NCBI GenBank assembly: GCA_022747635.1
Contig: JAKTNV010000199.1
Location: 310,001-374,000, forward strand
Origin: Hetaerina americana
Lineage: Eukaryota; Arthropoda; Insecta; Odonata; Calopterygidae
Length of the DNA: 64,000 nucleotides
Direction of reading: 5' to 3'
The notes under the pieces: generated by a model
The model's database searches: none
Told to the model about the DNA's origin: nothing
Seen by the model: only the letters and a program-made list of their open reading frames with translations
Shown: positions 26,551 through 37,303 of the stretch, piece after piece
How positions within the stretch are numbered: the stretch's first letter is position 1
Layout of the letters: each line of letters opens with the position of its first letter
Position numbers and translations under genes: made by a program

Positions 26551-27423
26551 TAAGTGTGATCCAAAAAAGACTGGCCTGATTTTTATTCTGTGCAAACCGT
26601 TCTACGGATCAAAGCGAGACATGGTGCGCTGTCTAGGGACACATCTGACGACTAAAAAGAAAGTTGTTGCGTTTGTTTATGTTGTGTCTTTACTCAGCAG
26701 CAGCGGTACGTGTCTTAACCTGCTCGTCGCCGCGTGCAACGGCAGCAACGAAGGAGCTAGAGGAACAGCGATTGTCGGAGGTATTTGGAATGATCAGCAC
26801 GCCTTGTTAATGAAGCCATGAGTCGAAGTCAGTGTTTTGAGTGGTACAGTCGTTTTAAATCTGGCAGAACTTCGACAGATGGAGATTCGCGAACGGGGTG
26901 GCCTTCCACTTTGACAGACCCCAACCATGTCAAATTGGTGAACGATTTGGTGCCAGGAACGCGCCGTTTAAGTGCAAGGGATATAGCCGAGGAAGTGAAC
27001 ATCAGTTTTAGATCCTGTCAGAGAATACTTACAGAACTTTTGGGCATGACGCGCGTCGCATCAAAATTCGTCCCGCGGGTGCTGACTGATAAACAGAGAC
27101 AAAAACGTGTGGACATTTTTCAGGAACTCCTGGTTCGAGTCAATGCCGACCCAGAGTTTCTTAAAACATTCTTTTTGTTTCCAAAGTTAAAATAACCTGC
27201 CACCGATTCGACTCTATTGCGGATATTAAAACTAATTTTACGGCGGACCTGGAGAGGATCCCTAAGGCGGCTTACCAGGCAGGGTTCGAGAGCTGGAAGA
27301 AACGTTGGCAAAGGTGTGTCGTCAGCCAAGGCATGTACTTTGAGGGGGACAAGCTCGATTAAGCTATATACGTCGAAATTCACAAGGTATAAAATCAGTC
27401 CTGTCTTTTTTTTAATACACCTT
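26551..27423 (+). mobile_element. Mariner-like transposon, catalytic core deleted
   Basis: Imperfect inverted repeats of about 45 bp (26551-26594 and 27378-27423) bound the element. The + frame from about 26803 to 27195 encodes CFEWYSRFKSGRTS, DGDSRTGWPST, an HTH with LSARDIAEEVNIS, then FVPRVLTDKQRQKRV. This is the DNA-binding half of a mariner transposase. After NADPEFL the sequence jumps to the extreme C-terminus, read in another frame at about 27190-27361: AGFESWKKRWQRCV, SQGMYFEGDKLD. The segment that should hold the three catalytic Asp residues is gone. The element cannot make transposase, although its ends could be mobilised in trans. Confidence 0.85.
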
Positions 27424-27487
27424 TTACTCTGTAGACAAGATTTGTTTAAGAATTCACTTTTCTCTCGCATAAATGCTCTCATAAAAG

Positions 27488-27760
27488 GACGTTGTAGTAC
27501 AGAGATAGAGCGATGGACTGCTGACCGGAGGGCCCTGGATTCGATTCCTTAGCACTCATCCAGGCACATTTAGCTTTGCACTGGCTGTGTTACTTTCCGA
27601 GTTCCAGATCGTGCTGGTATACCACAGTTAACACAGGGTAAGGATCTAACTCCTCCCTATTACCCTGTTGTGTGAATTGCATACGCCATTGGGCTAATTG
27701 AGATCTGGCACCAGCCATCAAACCAAACTGCGGCTTGATAACTATGGTGGCATTATTTTA
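27488..27760 (+). repeat. tRNA-derived SINE
   Basis: GATTCGATTCC (27538-27548) matches the pol III B box. The upstream bases (tagtacagagatagagc) could be a decayed A box in a tRNA-like head with gatggactgctgaccggaggg in the anticodon region. A non-tRNA body of about 200 bp follows. A second SINE at 33.76-34.04 kb has a comparable head on the opposite strand but a different body. No poly-A or duplication was firmly located. Confidence 0.65.
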
Positions 27761-28145
27761 CCTCTAAAAAATCACATTGCCCCAACACTAAGAGATGCAA
27801 TATTTACTTGCAAATGAAAATACATATATATCTATTTACAGAATTTTTCAATGTCTATTTTTCCATGTTCCTTTCCAATTGTCATGGGCATTGTCGTACC
27901 AACTCCTACATGTTCTTGAATTAGATAGCGGGGTCTTTAACAAATTTCATGCCAATTCTAGCCTTTCATACCTTTTGAACCTCTTCATTATTAAAATACA
28001 ATTTTATTTTATTTTTATTACTAATATTTTCAATGTAAACTACTCGGGAAGTTGCTCTGAAAAATCATGATTACGTCAACGAAATGTAAAGCGTTCATAT
28101 AATATGCTACGCTCAGAATTCGATAGTTCTTGATTAAAATCCCGG

Positions 28146-28146
<1 letters not shown>
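27761..28146. other. Intergenic, nothing recognised
   Basis: AT-rich, with no supported feature. Confidence 0.5.

Positions 28147-28213
<67 letters not shown>
28147..28213. repeat. (TA)n microsatellite, about 33 copies
   Basis: An uninterrupted TA dinucleotide run of 67 bp. It lies just upstream of a LINE-D fragment but does not look like that element's tail, because it sits on the 5' side. Confidence 0.95.
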
Positions 28214-28216
<3 letters not shown>

Positions 28217-28264
28217 TGACCTTTTTCAAACGCTACATTTTGTTTAAATGTTGTTTCAATTGGT

Positions 28265-28760
28265 GCAATGTGAATGGATGGACGAAAAGTAAAGTTAGGG
28301 GATACATTTTCAAATGAGGCGAGCGTTTTAGCAGGAGTTCCACAATGATGACTGCATTATATACAGACGGATAGAGCATTTAAATGACCGCGTAATACTA
28401 CAAAATGACATCGATCGCCTTGGTGACTGGGTTACAAATAATAATTTGGGCATTAATATAAGTAAGAGTAAGCATATACATCCATATGAGGTGGGACATA
28501 TAAAAAAGATAGAAAAAGTTCAAAGAAAGGCGGCAAAGTATATACTGGGAAGGTACAAAAGAACAAATAGTGTCACAGAAATGTTAGATGCACTGAAATG
28601 GGAGTGTTTGAAAAATAGAAGGAAAAGGAGTAGATTATGCGCGATGTATAGAATTGTTAAAAAGGGCGAAGCGTGGGAAGATTTAGGGCAAGGGATAGAA
28701 AAGCCTAACTTTAAGGGAAAAAACTTGATGTGGACGGCATTTTGTATGCGATGTGGAAGT
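28265..28760 (+). pseudogene. LINE-D fragment with two internal deletions
   Basis: + strand pieces of a CR1/jockey-like ORF2. ASVLAGVPQ (RT block with GVPQ) is followed directly by DDCIIYRRIEHL (catalytic DD at 28348-28353), skipping the block that normally separates them. DRLGDWVTNNN and LGINISKSKHI follow. The frame then jumps to YEVGHIKKIEKVQRKAAKYI, TNSVTEML and LKWECLKNRRKRSRL, skipping the usual YLG...HLEYAS portion. Both joins leave readable frames. The pieces differ in sequence from families A, B and C, so I treat this as a fourth LINE family. Confidence 0.75.
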
Positions 28761-29718
28761 GTCATTGTATGTAAGAATATTTTGTCTCTTATCTGTTTTT
28801 CTAGTGCGTGTATGTATGTAATTTTCGTTGTAAGAGTTATCTTTGATCAAACTTGACCGTTGCCACCAGGGAAATCGCCTAATTCCGACGTAATTAAACT
28901 AGACTAGACTAGATAGCTTGTAAATACCGGTGTTTCAGAGAAAAACGCGAGGGTTGATAACTGACAAACATGAATTTGGTATTTAAAGGCTAAGTACCCG
29001 TTTTTCATACAAATAGAGGCATTATTGCATGAGGTTAAGTACATGTAGCGCATTATAACTAAATTAAAACCTGTAAAAATAATTATCCTTGTCATTATGG
29101 ATTTATCGGAATAAAAATAGAAAAGAGGAGGACTGCGGAACTGGTGCATACGTGTAGGCTAATTAAAGGGGAACGCCTACGGAAGAGCAGCTGTGAGGGT
29201 ATTTCCTCCTCCCAAATTGGAGCATTGGAATGGGAAGAGTTGAAAGTCACCAAAAATGAGTAAGCGTTGAATTGAGTTAACTTTGTCTAGGGAGTTAAAG
29301 TAGGCTGGGAGATATTTCAAAATCAAAATTTGAATAATTTAATACATGACGAGTATTGAGGGAACAATTTTGTTAATATTACTTGTTCTTCACATTGCGG
29401 TAATGTGAAATGGTCATGCCAGTTAATATCGTTTAGCCAATTACGAGATCTGCTCAAAAAGTATCGCGAATTTTGAATTCTAATGCCTAACCCATATTGA
29501 TTTTAGATTTTTTGTGGCGTTATGTTGGTACTTATGTCTCTTCCTTTTGGTTACGGAAATTACCTAAGAACTTATTCACCCTTTAATTATCTGAAATCTC
29601 CGTAGAATGTGTAGAGATACAAGCTTTAGTTTTGAGCCTTAAATCTTATTGCATGTAGTTCAATCTGCTCTTTATCGCCAACGATGTATACCTTTAGCCT
29701 CTCTAGACAATTCCTAAT
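28761..29718. other. Intergenic, nothing recognised
   Basis: AT-rich, with no supported feature. Confidence 0.5.
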
Positions 29719-29884
29719 ACACAGGGTGTGTCCAAAAATTAATGTAATAAAATTTCCCGCGTCTCTCCTATTGGTTGAAGTGGTATCAAATCACTATTAG
29801 TAGGTTTGGGGAACGCTGAGCTTTGATTCAAAACCGGTCTAACTACTCTCCAACCTGTGGAAGTGGCAGAACGTTAGTTATTGT
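29719..29884 (+). mobile_element. Mariner, left segment (TIR and 5' leader)
   Basis: The left inverted repeat at 29719-29744 (acacagggtgtgtcc and following bases) pairs with the right repeat near 31030-31054. About 140 bp of noncoding leader follow, up to the insertion of a CR1-A tail at 29885. attgt at 29880-29884 recurs at 30322-30326 and is the probable target duplication of that insertion. Confidence 0.8.
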
Positions 29885-30321
29885 ACATCTACATCTACAT
29901 AATACCCCGCAAGCCGCCGCAAGGGCGTGTGGCGGGGGGTGTTAGGTCACCAACCGTAAAAAGGAAAAATACCACATGCAAAAAAACAACACGGAAAATT
30001 ACACCCACAGCAGCGCACACACTCATGCAAAAATCCCTTCATCCAATACTCATGCAAACACATATACCGCAAAACAACTTAAAAAACTGCACCCCGTGAT
30101 GCAGCACGAAAGCCATCCTACAACACGGAAGCCAGGACACAACAAGCAAGAAATTGAAACATCACTACCACATTAAAATGCACCACGAAACACTCTACCC
30201 CCAAAGAGTCTCTACAAGGCGACCCAACGTTGCAGGTAGCAGGAATTTCCCCCCGCGGAGAGGGACGAGGGATTGAAAGGAAAGAGACTTAAAAACAGAT
30301 GAACAGAACACGAATGAGGTC
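29885..30321 (-). mobile_element. CR1-A 3' end, 5'-truncated copy inside a mariner
   Basis: On the minus strand this is only the family A 3' UTR, ending in the conserved GC-rich hairpin and (catcta)n-type terminus at 29885. It matches the 3' UTRs at 46804-47330 and 54453-54743/58104-58330 through the gaatgaggtcatt word. It carries no ORF2 sequence. It is a dead-on-arrival insertion, probably flanked by attgt duplications, and it dates family A activity after this mariner. Confidence 0.85.
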
Positions 30322-31054
30322 ATTGTAAGCCCTTGCACGCCAACCGTGTCACAAAAGGACAACCGAACGGAAATTTTAAATGCACTTTTGCAGCGTATTG
30401 AAATTAACCTCATTATTTGGACATCGTCATCAATGGTGATGAAACCTAGGTTTTTTAATACGACCCAGAAAAAAAACGCCAAAGCTCTGAGTGGCACACC
30501 GACCAGTCCCTCAAGCCCAAAAAGGCAAGAATGAGCATATCAAAAGTGAAAACACTGCTCATTGTCCTTTTTGACGGTAAAGGAGCGGTCCATTGGGAAT
30601 ATTTTCCGAGACAGACAGTTGTCTACTACATGGAGACTCCGAAAAAGGGTCATCAGGTCGAGAAAAGACATCTCTGCTATTTGGAAACTCCATCACGACA
30701 ACATGCCTTGCCACAACGCGCTACGAGTCCGCTAGTTCCTGGCCAAACACCAGGTACCAACGCTGCACCACCCTCCGTATAGTTTTCACGTCGTCCTAGC
30801 AGACTTTTTCCTGTTCCCACGGATAAAGGCAGCCCTGGAAGGAACCCGTTTTTCGTCCATATAAGCCGTGACGAAGACCTTGCGAGAGGTCCCCGAAGAC
30901 CCCTTCCAGGGCGCGTACCGGTCATGGTCGAGTCGCTGTAAAAAATGTGTTGAGACCCAAGGACAGTACTTTGAAGTATTTGAAGTGTTTGTGTAACTCT
31001 GTTCGATAAACTATTTTATAAAACTAAAACATGAATTTTTTAACACACTCTGTA
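30322..31054 (+). pseudogene. Mariner transposase, catalytic and C-terminal part
   Basis: The + strand encodes LLQRIEIN, NGDET-stop-VF (first catalytic Asp), QSSEWHTDQS, ARMSISKVKTLLI, FFPRQTVVYY-like FPRQTVVYYME, KLHHDN (second Asp), LADFFLFPRIKAALEGTRF (third Asp), AVTKTLREVPEDPFQGA, KKCVETQGQYFE. This is the full DD34D order of a mariner transposase. It is broken by in-frame stops (after DET, after RVR, after FSSI) and by a frameshift before KLHHDN. The DNA-binding N-terminus is absent: the leader at 29884 joins the mid-ORF once the CR1-A insert is removed. So the mariner was internally deleted before that insertion, or the deletion occurred with it. Right TIR at about 31030-31054. Confidence 0.85.
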
Positions 31055-31199
31055 CATCTATACAACTCCTAAAAGGAGACACCAAAGTCGGTCGCCCAAA
31101 TAATCGCCTCTAATACATAGATAATGATTATATGATTAAATATTTTCTTATTTTTATTTATCTTGTTGCTTTCTATTGTTATTTTGAACAACTCTTCTT

Positions 31200-32340
31200 C
31201 TAGATGAATAATTCATATTCCCATACTTCCCCAGCTCCCTCTCCTCGCAAACTGTCCCCACCCCTCTGCTGGGATAGGTATCCTTCCAATTCGGGCTCAC
31301 CCCTCCTACCCACCTATCCACTCCCCCACCAAACCCCGCCCCGCCGTCGCATTACACGCGGGGCAAGAGAGAGAGAGATACATCCCTCCTCCCCCCACTC
31401 CTTCCTCTTCCCCTCTCGCCCCTCCCCCCCCTCTCATCGTACAGATTGCCCCTATATCTCTCACCGTAATGGTGCGCTCAATGGGCCAAGTCGATCGCGC
31501 CTTGTAAAGACATCAATTAATCAACCCACCCGGTCGGTGCCCCCCTCCCTCCCACGCCATCAACCCTCATCACCCCTCCCCCACGCACTCCCCGCTTCAC
31601 ATCCGCCCCTCGCCCTGCAGCTTCTCCTCTGGGACGCCCATACCTGTCTCGCCTCTGCTTGAAACCCGCCACTCTCCTACGAACGTCCGCCCACCCTTTC
31701 CCATTCCCTCATATTACCAGGGCGCCTTTTCTTCCTCCCGTTCCATCCCACCTTCTCCCCCCGACATTCCCCCGACGTCCCCTGACGCCGCCTCCCGTTC
31801 ACCATTAACTTTCTTCATTTAAGAGGAGAGGGGTCCTCAGCAGGCGCCTGCTTTGCAGAACCAGAGGCCTTTCCCTTTCTTTCCTCACCCCCCTTCTTAG
31901 TTCCACGATAACCTTCTGGCCCTTTCTCTCCATTCCTCCCCGCTTTACTTCTACCCTTCCCGTCCAACCAACTCAATTCGCCAACACCCTTATAAAGACC
32001 AGCGAGGAAAAATCGCCAAACCCTCCGCCGCTCGTACACCCCTACCAGCCTCCGTCTTACCATCGTGAAAATACACCTCTTACCATCGCTCACTCCATCC
32101 CTTCAGCAATACTATTCTATTTGGCTTTCAAAGCTCCCCGGGCCCAGAATCGTTCTAGCCCCATCAAGAGCCCCCTTCTCCGCATCACTTTTCCCTTGCT
32201 CCTCTTCAAAACCATTCCGCCTCATCCCTTCCCTTTCCCCTTTCCTTACCTCCCCTCCGCCCCCCATTCCCCACCCTCTCCTCCGACCGGAACCCTTCCC
32301 CTTCGCCACTCCCTGCCTAGAATATGACAAAAGCTTTGGC
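31200..32340. other. Long C/T-rich GC patch
   Basis: About 1.1 kb of + strand pyrimidine-rich sequence with a short (ga)n (31369-31379). Frames on both strands (31204-31662 +, 32093-31815 -, 32065-32367 +) are proline/serine- or arginine/glycine-rich and show no domain. It resembles the patches near 8, 13, 23 and 24.4 kb in skew. Confidence 0.4.
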
Positions 32341-33109
32341 GTCCAGCGTTACTCGAAAGTTCATTGAGAAATGATTGCGAAGCTTACCAAAGGCTCCCTC
32401 GAGTGCGGTTTGGGTGCTTCGTGCGACAAAATACCATCCGTTAATTCCACTGGGTAGCATTGGGTGGTTTCCTGTCCTGCCCACTTGAAGTAACCCACCG
32501 AAAAAAATGGATTGAACGGCCATTAACAACTTTGCCAAGTTACAACTGATTGTCAGTCTCCTGGGAAATGTCATCTTCGGGCTGGCCAAGTGGCATGATG
32601 CCAGGGATCCTATAATGGCTTTGAGGTGCCAAGCATGCCACATTCATAAAATATTCACGTCTGAGGACGTTTTATAAAGATCGGTCCCCCACTTTTCCTT
32701 TGGGTGGAATTTCAATCGTTCAGACGAACTATAATAAACGACTGGTGATCTCGCATTAGAAATTGCCACTTCTTAATGGGTAATTTATAATATATGCCTT
32801 AGAATTCATCAAAGGAATCATATATTATCCTCATATTTGAGAGATTTTTATTTTCACTCAGGTGTTTATTTTTAAATAAGGTAACATTGAACTTCTAATA
32901 TACAGGTTCTTCTGGCATTGTATTTGGAGAAGATAAATAAGTGTGACAATAAATTTTTGAATATTTAAACAAACACAATGCATAAGGTTTCTTCAGAGAA
33001 ACATACTATATCCTCAAAGTTAACTTCAAAATTTCAAATTACCCAAAACACTTACACTTAAGTAAAGAGTTAAATAGTGAAAATGGTGTTAAAGTTAATG
33101 TTTTTAATC
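32341..33109. other. Unclassified sequence
   Basis: A 108-codon minus-strand frame (32643-32317) contains GNHPMLPSGINGWYF and ALEGAFGKLRNHF but matches nothing I recognise. The rest is AT-rich. I do not call a gene. Confidence 0.35.
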
Positions 33110-33637
33110 AAATTTCTGAAGTGCATTGGCACCCTTCAATTAATTGACGAAGTGGTATCCATCAAAGATATTTAGACTTCATGTGACTTGTCTAATTTCA
33201 GAACCTATTCTTTCACGGTGTCATCGTTTCAATTTTATCATGAACAAAATAAGAATAAGTACATGATTCATTCGAATAAATTTCATCATGAGATACTTCG
33301 ATCTAATACTAGGAAAGGTACAGAGTGAAATTTGCTAAATTTAATTGAAAATGTCCAGTAATTACTCCCTACCTCCTTAAATTTCTGAAGTGCATTGGCA
33401 CCCTTCAATTAATTGACGAAGTGGTATCCATCAAAGATATTTAGACTTCATGTGACTTGTCTAATTTCAGAACCTATTCTTTCACGGTGTCATCGTTTCA
33501 ATTTTATCATGAACAAAATAAGAATAAGTACATGATTCATTCGAATAAATTTCATCATGAGATACTTCGATCTAATACTAGGAAAGGTACAGAGTGAAAT
33601 TTGCTAAATTTAATTGAAAATGTCCAGTAATTACTCC
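33110..33637 (+). repeat. Tandem duplication, 2 x 259 bp, 269-bp period
   Basis: The block 33110-33368 recurs at 33379-33637. I found no difference between the two copies by eye. A 10-bp spacer, ctacctcctt-like, separates them. The unit has no coding capacity and no recognisable transposon ends. Lack of divergence implies a recent event, or an assembly duplication. Confidence 0.95.
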
Positions 33638-33759
33638 TTATATATAGAAACATCATGGAGTCTTCCCCTAAGGTAATAATTACGCATAATCCGGAAATTT
33701 CAAAACCTGAGTCAAATAGTATGACCGTGAATTTTTAAAGAGGTTCTAGTATAGTTACA

Positions 33760-34038
33760 TTATAAAAAAAACATAAAAACAGTAATCCATCCGAAGGTCG
33801 GTTTGGTAGGTGACGGTTGGGTTCACCCAGTACTAAGCCCGGCGGCGTGTGAAATTCGCACATTAGGGTAGGGGGGCCAGTTCCTTTCCCTGTGTCAGTA
33901 ATGGTTTCCAAGGAAGATACCCGAAAATCACATAGCTTTTGTGGAGCTGCAGGTACCCAGAGTGCCTTGCCCGGGAATCGAACCTGGGCCCCTCCGGTCA
34001 ATAGTCCAATGCTCTACTCCCTAGACTACCACGACAAA
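33760..34038 (-). repeat. tRNA-derived SINE
   Basis: On the minus strand the head runs from about 34038. It has gtggtagtctagggagtagagc (a plausible but imperfect A box), gcattggactattgaccgg, then the exact B box GGTTCGATTCC (33973-33983), then cgggcaaggc. A non-tRNA body of about 200 bp follows, ending near an A/T-rich tract at 33760-33780. The spacing is tRNA-like, but the acceptor stem does not close, so this is a SINE and not a tRNA gene. Confidence 0.75.
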
Positions 34039-34780
34039 CGTTTGAATTTTATCGTCAATCATAAAATATTTTCCCGCAATTTCAATTAAATCGATTTCCC
34101 CTTATAATGGATACCAAATATTACAACCTAATTTCGATAATGGCTCGCTTATTTTTAACATGACTAATGAATTTAAGCCAAATATACCTGGATCCTTGGA
34201 GGGAGGCATATCCGGTCGCCGTTTCGGTTTTCTGCGAGGTTGTTTGGCTTGTAATCCGGTGGCCTACTTATGTTTTACAGGTGTACAGAGATGTACACAT
34301 CGGAATAAGTCAACTTGAAGAGACCTCGTCTAAGACTTGCGTAATTATCTTTTTTATTATTATTTACCATATTTTTCGGGGTTTCAAAACAAATTATAGA
34401 ATATTTAAATCTATTAATAGACAATCACGAATTCTGTAACCAAATGGACACGTACATTTTGCCTCGGGAATATAAATAACGGCCATTTTACCAAAAATAA
34501 CTAAGGGTTTCGGGGGAGCGTCAAAGTTATAATTGTCGCAGGGCATGATTAATTTTGTTGCATCTGGCTACATGTGATGTGGAATTTTCAGGTGAGGACT
34601 TGGCATAGAATTTACCCTTTTTTCAAGCCTCATCTCCGTTTGAACTTGCAATACTCAACATACTCCATCCTATCGTTCCCACAATCTTTCTTGCATCTAA
34701 ATCGATCTCAGTGCCAAAATTGCCGGAGTCTCCATATTGTATTTCATTGTCCGTGGGACTCTAAACACCCGAAGCCATCG
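34039..34780. other. Intergenic, nothing recognised
   Basis: AT-rich, with no supported feature. Confidence 0.5.
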
Positions 34781-35560
34781 TCGTCCATGGGTCAGATCGA
34801 GGGCCGGCGAAGGGGTGGGACAGGAAAGGGAGCGGTTGGGTGGATGGGGGCTAGGATGCGAGAGAGAAACCCTACGCCAAAATTAGTATTTTCTGCTCAG
34901 GATGCACTTCCTGATGGCGTCCCATCGGCCGGACCTCAGTGGGGGCCGTAATTGGCACCCCCATCCAAACGCCCGTTCCAGTATCCTCTCTCCTCACCCC
35001 TTCGGGGGCTCACGTTTGGGCGGTGACCAGCCACGTCCCATGGAGCCCACCCCCGGCCGGTAATCGGACTTGGGAGCGCTGCACTTGCCTCCTACGAGAG
35101 GACCCTTTCGGAGGGGGCATCGTGTTGTTTGCCCTCGCGTGTGGACAGGGAGCGCGCGGACGCAGCTGGTCCCTCTCATCTCCTCAAAGGGGTTTCTAAT
35201 CAAAGGGGCCGTCTCAAAGGCCACGGGGAGTGCCGCCGCTTGGTGCCGGGCGCGGGTAGTCTTCGTCGTCGGCAAGCGACCTGTTCCCTCGCCACTCCCC
35301 GGTCCCCATTACACCATGTCCATCTACGTCCCACGCCCTCTGTCACCCTCACTCCTGTAACGGAGGGGTGTTTTAGGGCGTCGTCGCACGGCAGGGGGAG
35401 TGGTCAAGAGGTCCGTGTGGCAAGAGCGATGGAGGCGGCGACTTTTAACCTACAAATCGAAGGCCGCCGGACATTGGTGGAGGTAGGCAACCCGCAACAA
35501 ACACGTGTCCACGCGGGTTGCCGTTTTTCCGGGCGTGATCAGCCTTGGAATCTTAAGGGC
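34780..35560. other. CpG- and GC-rich island
   Basis: The most GC- and CpG-rich stretch of the window, with sharp boundaries. It contains a stem-loop: ggcaacccgc near 35490-35500 mirrored by gcgggttgcc near 35514-35523. Several overlapping frames occur (longest 35129-35719 +, 196 codons), rich in R, G and P and without a recognisable domain. It could be a CpG-island promoter/first exon, the 5' UTR of an unknown transposon, or a duplicated GC-rich repeat. Confidence 0.4.
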
Positions 35561-36140
35561 TGGCATTTTTTAGATTCAGGTATCAAACAGCGAGCGAAAC
35601 GTCGGCACTTAAGGGATCCGGTAATTAGTTATGCCGAAAATTCAAGAGAGAAATGGCGTAAAACTATCCAAACTGTTCTCCAACAATTAACTGGTTCAGG
35701 ATTGAACAGCCGCCAATGAGGAATCTGTCTTCTTCCTAGCTTCGCAGGGATTTGTCTTTGTTCCCTCATAATTAATATATCTGGTAAAAGTGGCATGCTT
35801 GAAGGTAATTGATTATCGTTTGAACTTTTAATAATTTTAATCCCTAACTCAGTGCTATCGTCACCGCTGACGGTATCTGCAGGCGCGATAATGTTATTTA
35901 TTCGTCTGGGATACTCTAAGCGTTGATTTGCATCGTCAGAAATAGGTTTCTCGTTTTCGTAATTTTCATATTTTATTGATTCCCCCTTCTCAGCTGAATG
36001 TAAAGCCTGTGGAATTTTCCCGACTTCTAGAGGTGCCTTGACCTTGGTGATGTGGTGACCTTGTCCTTGCCCAATGGACTTGTGAAGTCCTTTGCCCAAT
36101 AAACGGAATGCCTCGGGTTCAAATCCCGGATGAAACCTAC
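35561..36140. other. Unclassified, with a tRNA-like B box at 36116-36126
   Basis: GGTTCAAATCC within cgggttcaaatcccgg (about 36113-36128) can form a T-arm-like stem-loop and suggests a SINE head or fragment on the + strand. The 156-codon minus frame 36099-35629 overlaps part of this unit and shows no domain. I leave both unclassified. Confidence 0.35.
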
Positions 36141-37241
36141 AGCGTACATCTATAATTTAGGCCGCGCGATTCGTTTTTACCGTAAATTCGCGGAAAAAAT
36201 CCCAGTTGATACAGGAGAAGAAACTGGATCCCTTGCCGTAGGTGTATGAATTTTGCACATCAGAGTCTGTTGTGATTTGGGACCCACCCTCATCTGTCAA
36301 TAGCAACCTTCTTATTGATGACTGGTGTCAGGGTGGTGGAGATGAAAAATTTTCTTTTCCATATTTACTTTAAATAAAGGCTTAATATTCGAAGAAATCC
36401 TCGAAATGTCTTTTTTCAAAAAATTTGAAAATATTTGATTCATTTGTACGCATTTAAAAACATAATTACCATAATGTTTAATTTTTTGGTGTCCACGATT
36501 ACAATTCACAGGCTAATGAGGTAAATGCACTGTACTATTGCGAACATGTGAGCATCAAATATCAATATTACCTTGGTCACAATAATGAATTGAACCAATA
36601 CGAAAATTCACGATACCTCTTTAAAAAATAAAAAAAATATCACATTTCAATATGTTTATTACATTAGTGTGCATTATTGTTCAATAATACGAGAAACCTT
36701 CACCTCTCGTAATTGAAAAAATTAAGAGATCGATTGAATTATGATTCTATAGTATCCTTCCTTATTATGTTTCACTCATGAGTAAGTGGTCGGAATTTGG
36801 CCTTAACTACCCATCGCCTGCTTCTCATTGAATTACTCTCTAACAGTTGACCCGCAGGACTAATCCCTCGGAGGCATCTCTAGCGGTCTCACTCCAGGTT
36901 TTTAATGCGACTATGAGAAATTTCTGTCGAAATTTTGCTTCCCAGAAAATTTTTAAGTTTTTTCTTTAGCGTTGCCAGACTGCGCGTGACATTATATTAC
37001 AATTTATTTTACGTTGCCGACTTAATTTTGTACATTCATTTTCGTCGTATTTGCAAAGGTCGTTTATTTCTTTGAATTTTTGTTGAAATGTGATATTTTT
37101 TCTATATACTTCATGTAAATGAAATGTTTAAGTTTTATTAGTGTTCAATAGATATTTAATACCCTATCGCTGCTCTTATGTATTCACAGATTAGTCAAAT
37201 TCCATTAGATGAAGGATCTCAGGTTTTCCCGGCGTATGGTA
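36141..37241. other. Intergenic, nothing recognised
   Basis: AT-rich, with no supported feature. Confidence 0.5.
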
Positions 37242-37303
37242 TTCAAGATGTTCTCTCGGGTTTCCCACCTGACCCGGTGGGAAACCCTAGAGAACTTCTT
37301 GAA
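37242..37303. repeat. Strong hairpin, 28-bp arms, 6-base loop
   Basis: The left arm (ttcaagatgttctctc...cccacc, 37242-37269) and right arm (37276-37303) are complementary except at two positions, around the loop tgaccc. The centre gggtttcccacc/ggtgggaaaccc is perfect. It is compact enough to be a small foldback element core or a structured RNA. No coding role is seen. Confidence 0.8.

Noticed and set aside
32317..32643. 108-codon minus frame considered as a DDE transposase fragment
   Set aside because: No catalytic or family-defining motif could be pointed to.
33940..34038. tRNA gene on the minus strand
   Set aside because: B box is exact, but the acceptor stem does not close and a SINE-type body follows.
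35129..35719. 196-codon frame in the CpG island
   Set aside because: Arginine/proline/glycine-rich with no recognisable domain. It was kept only as part of the GC island.
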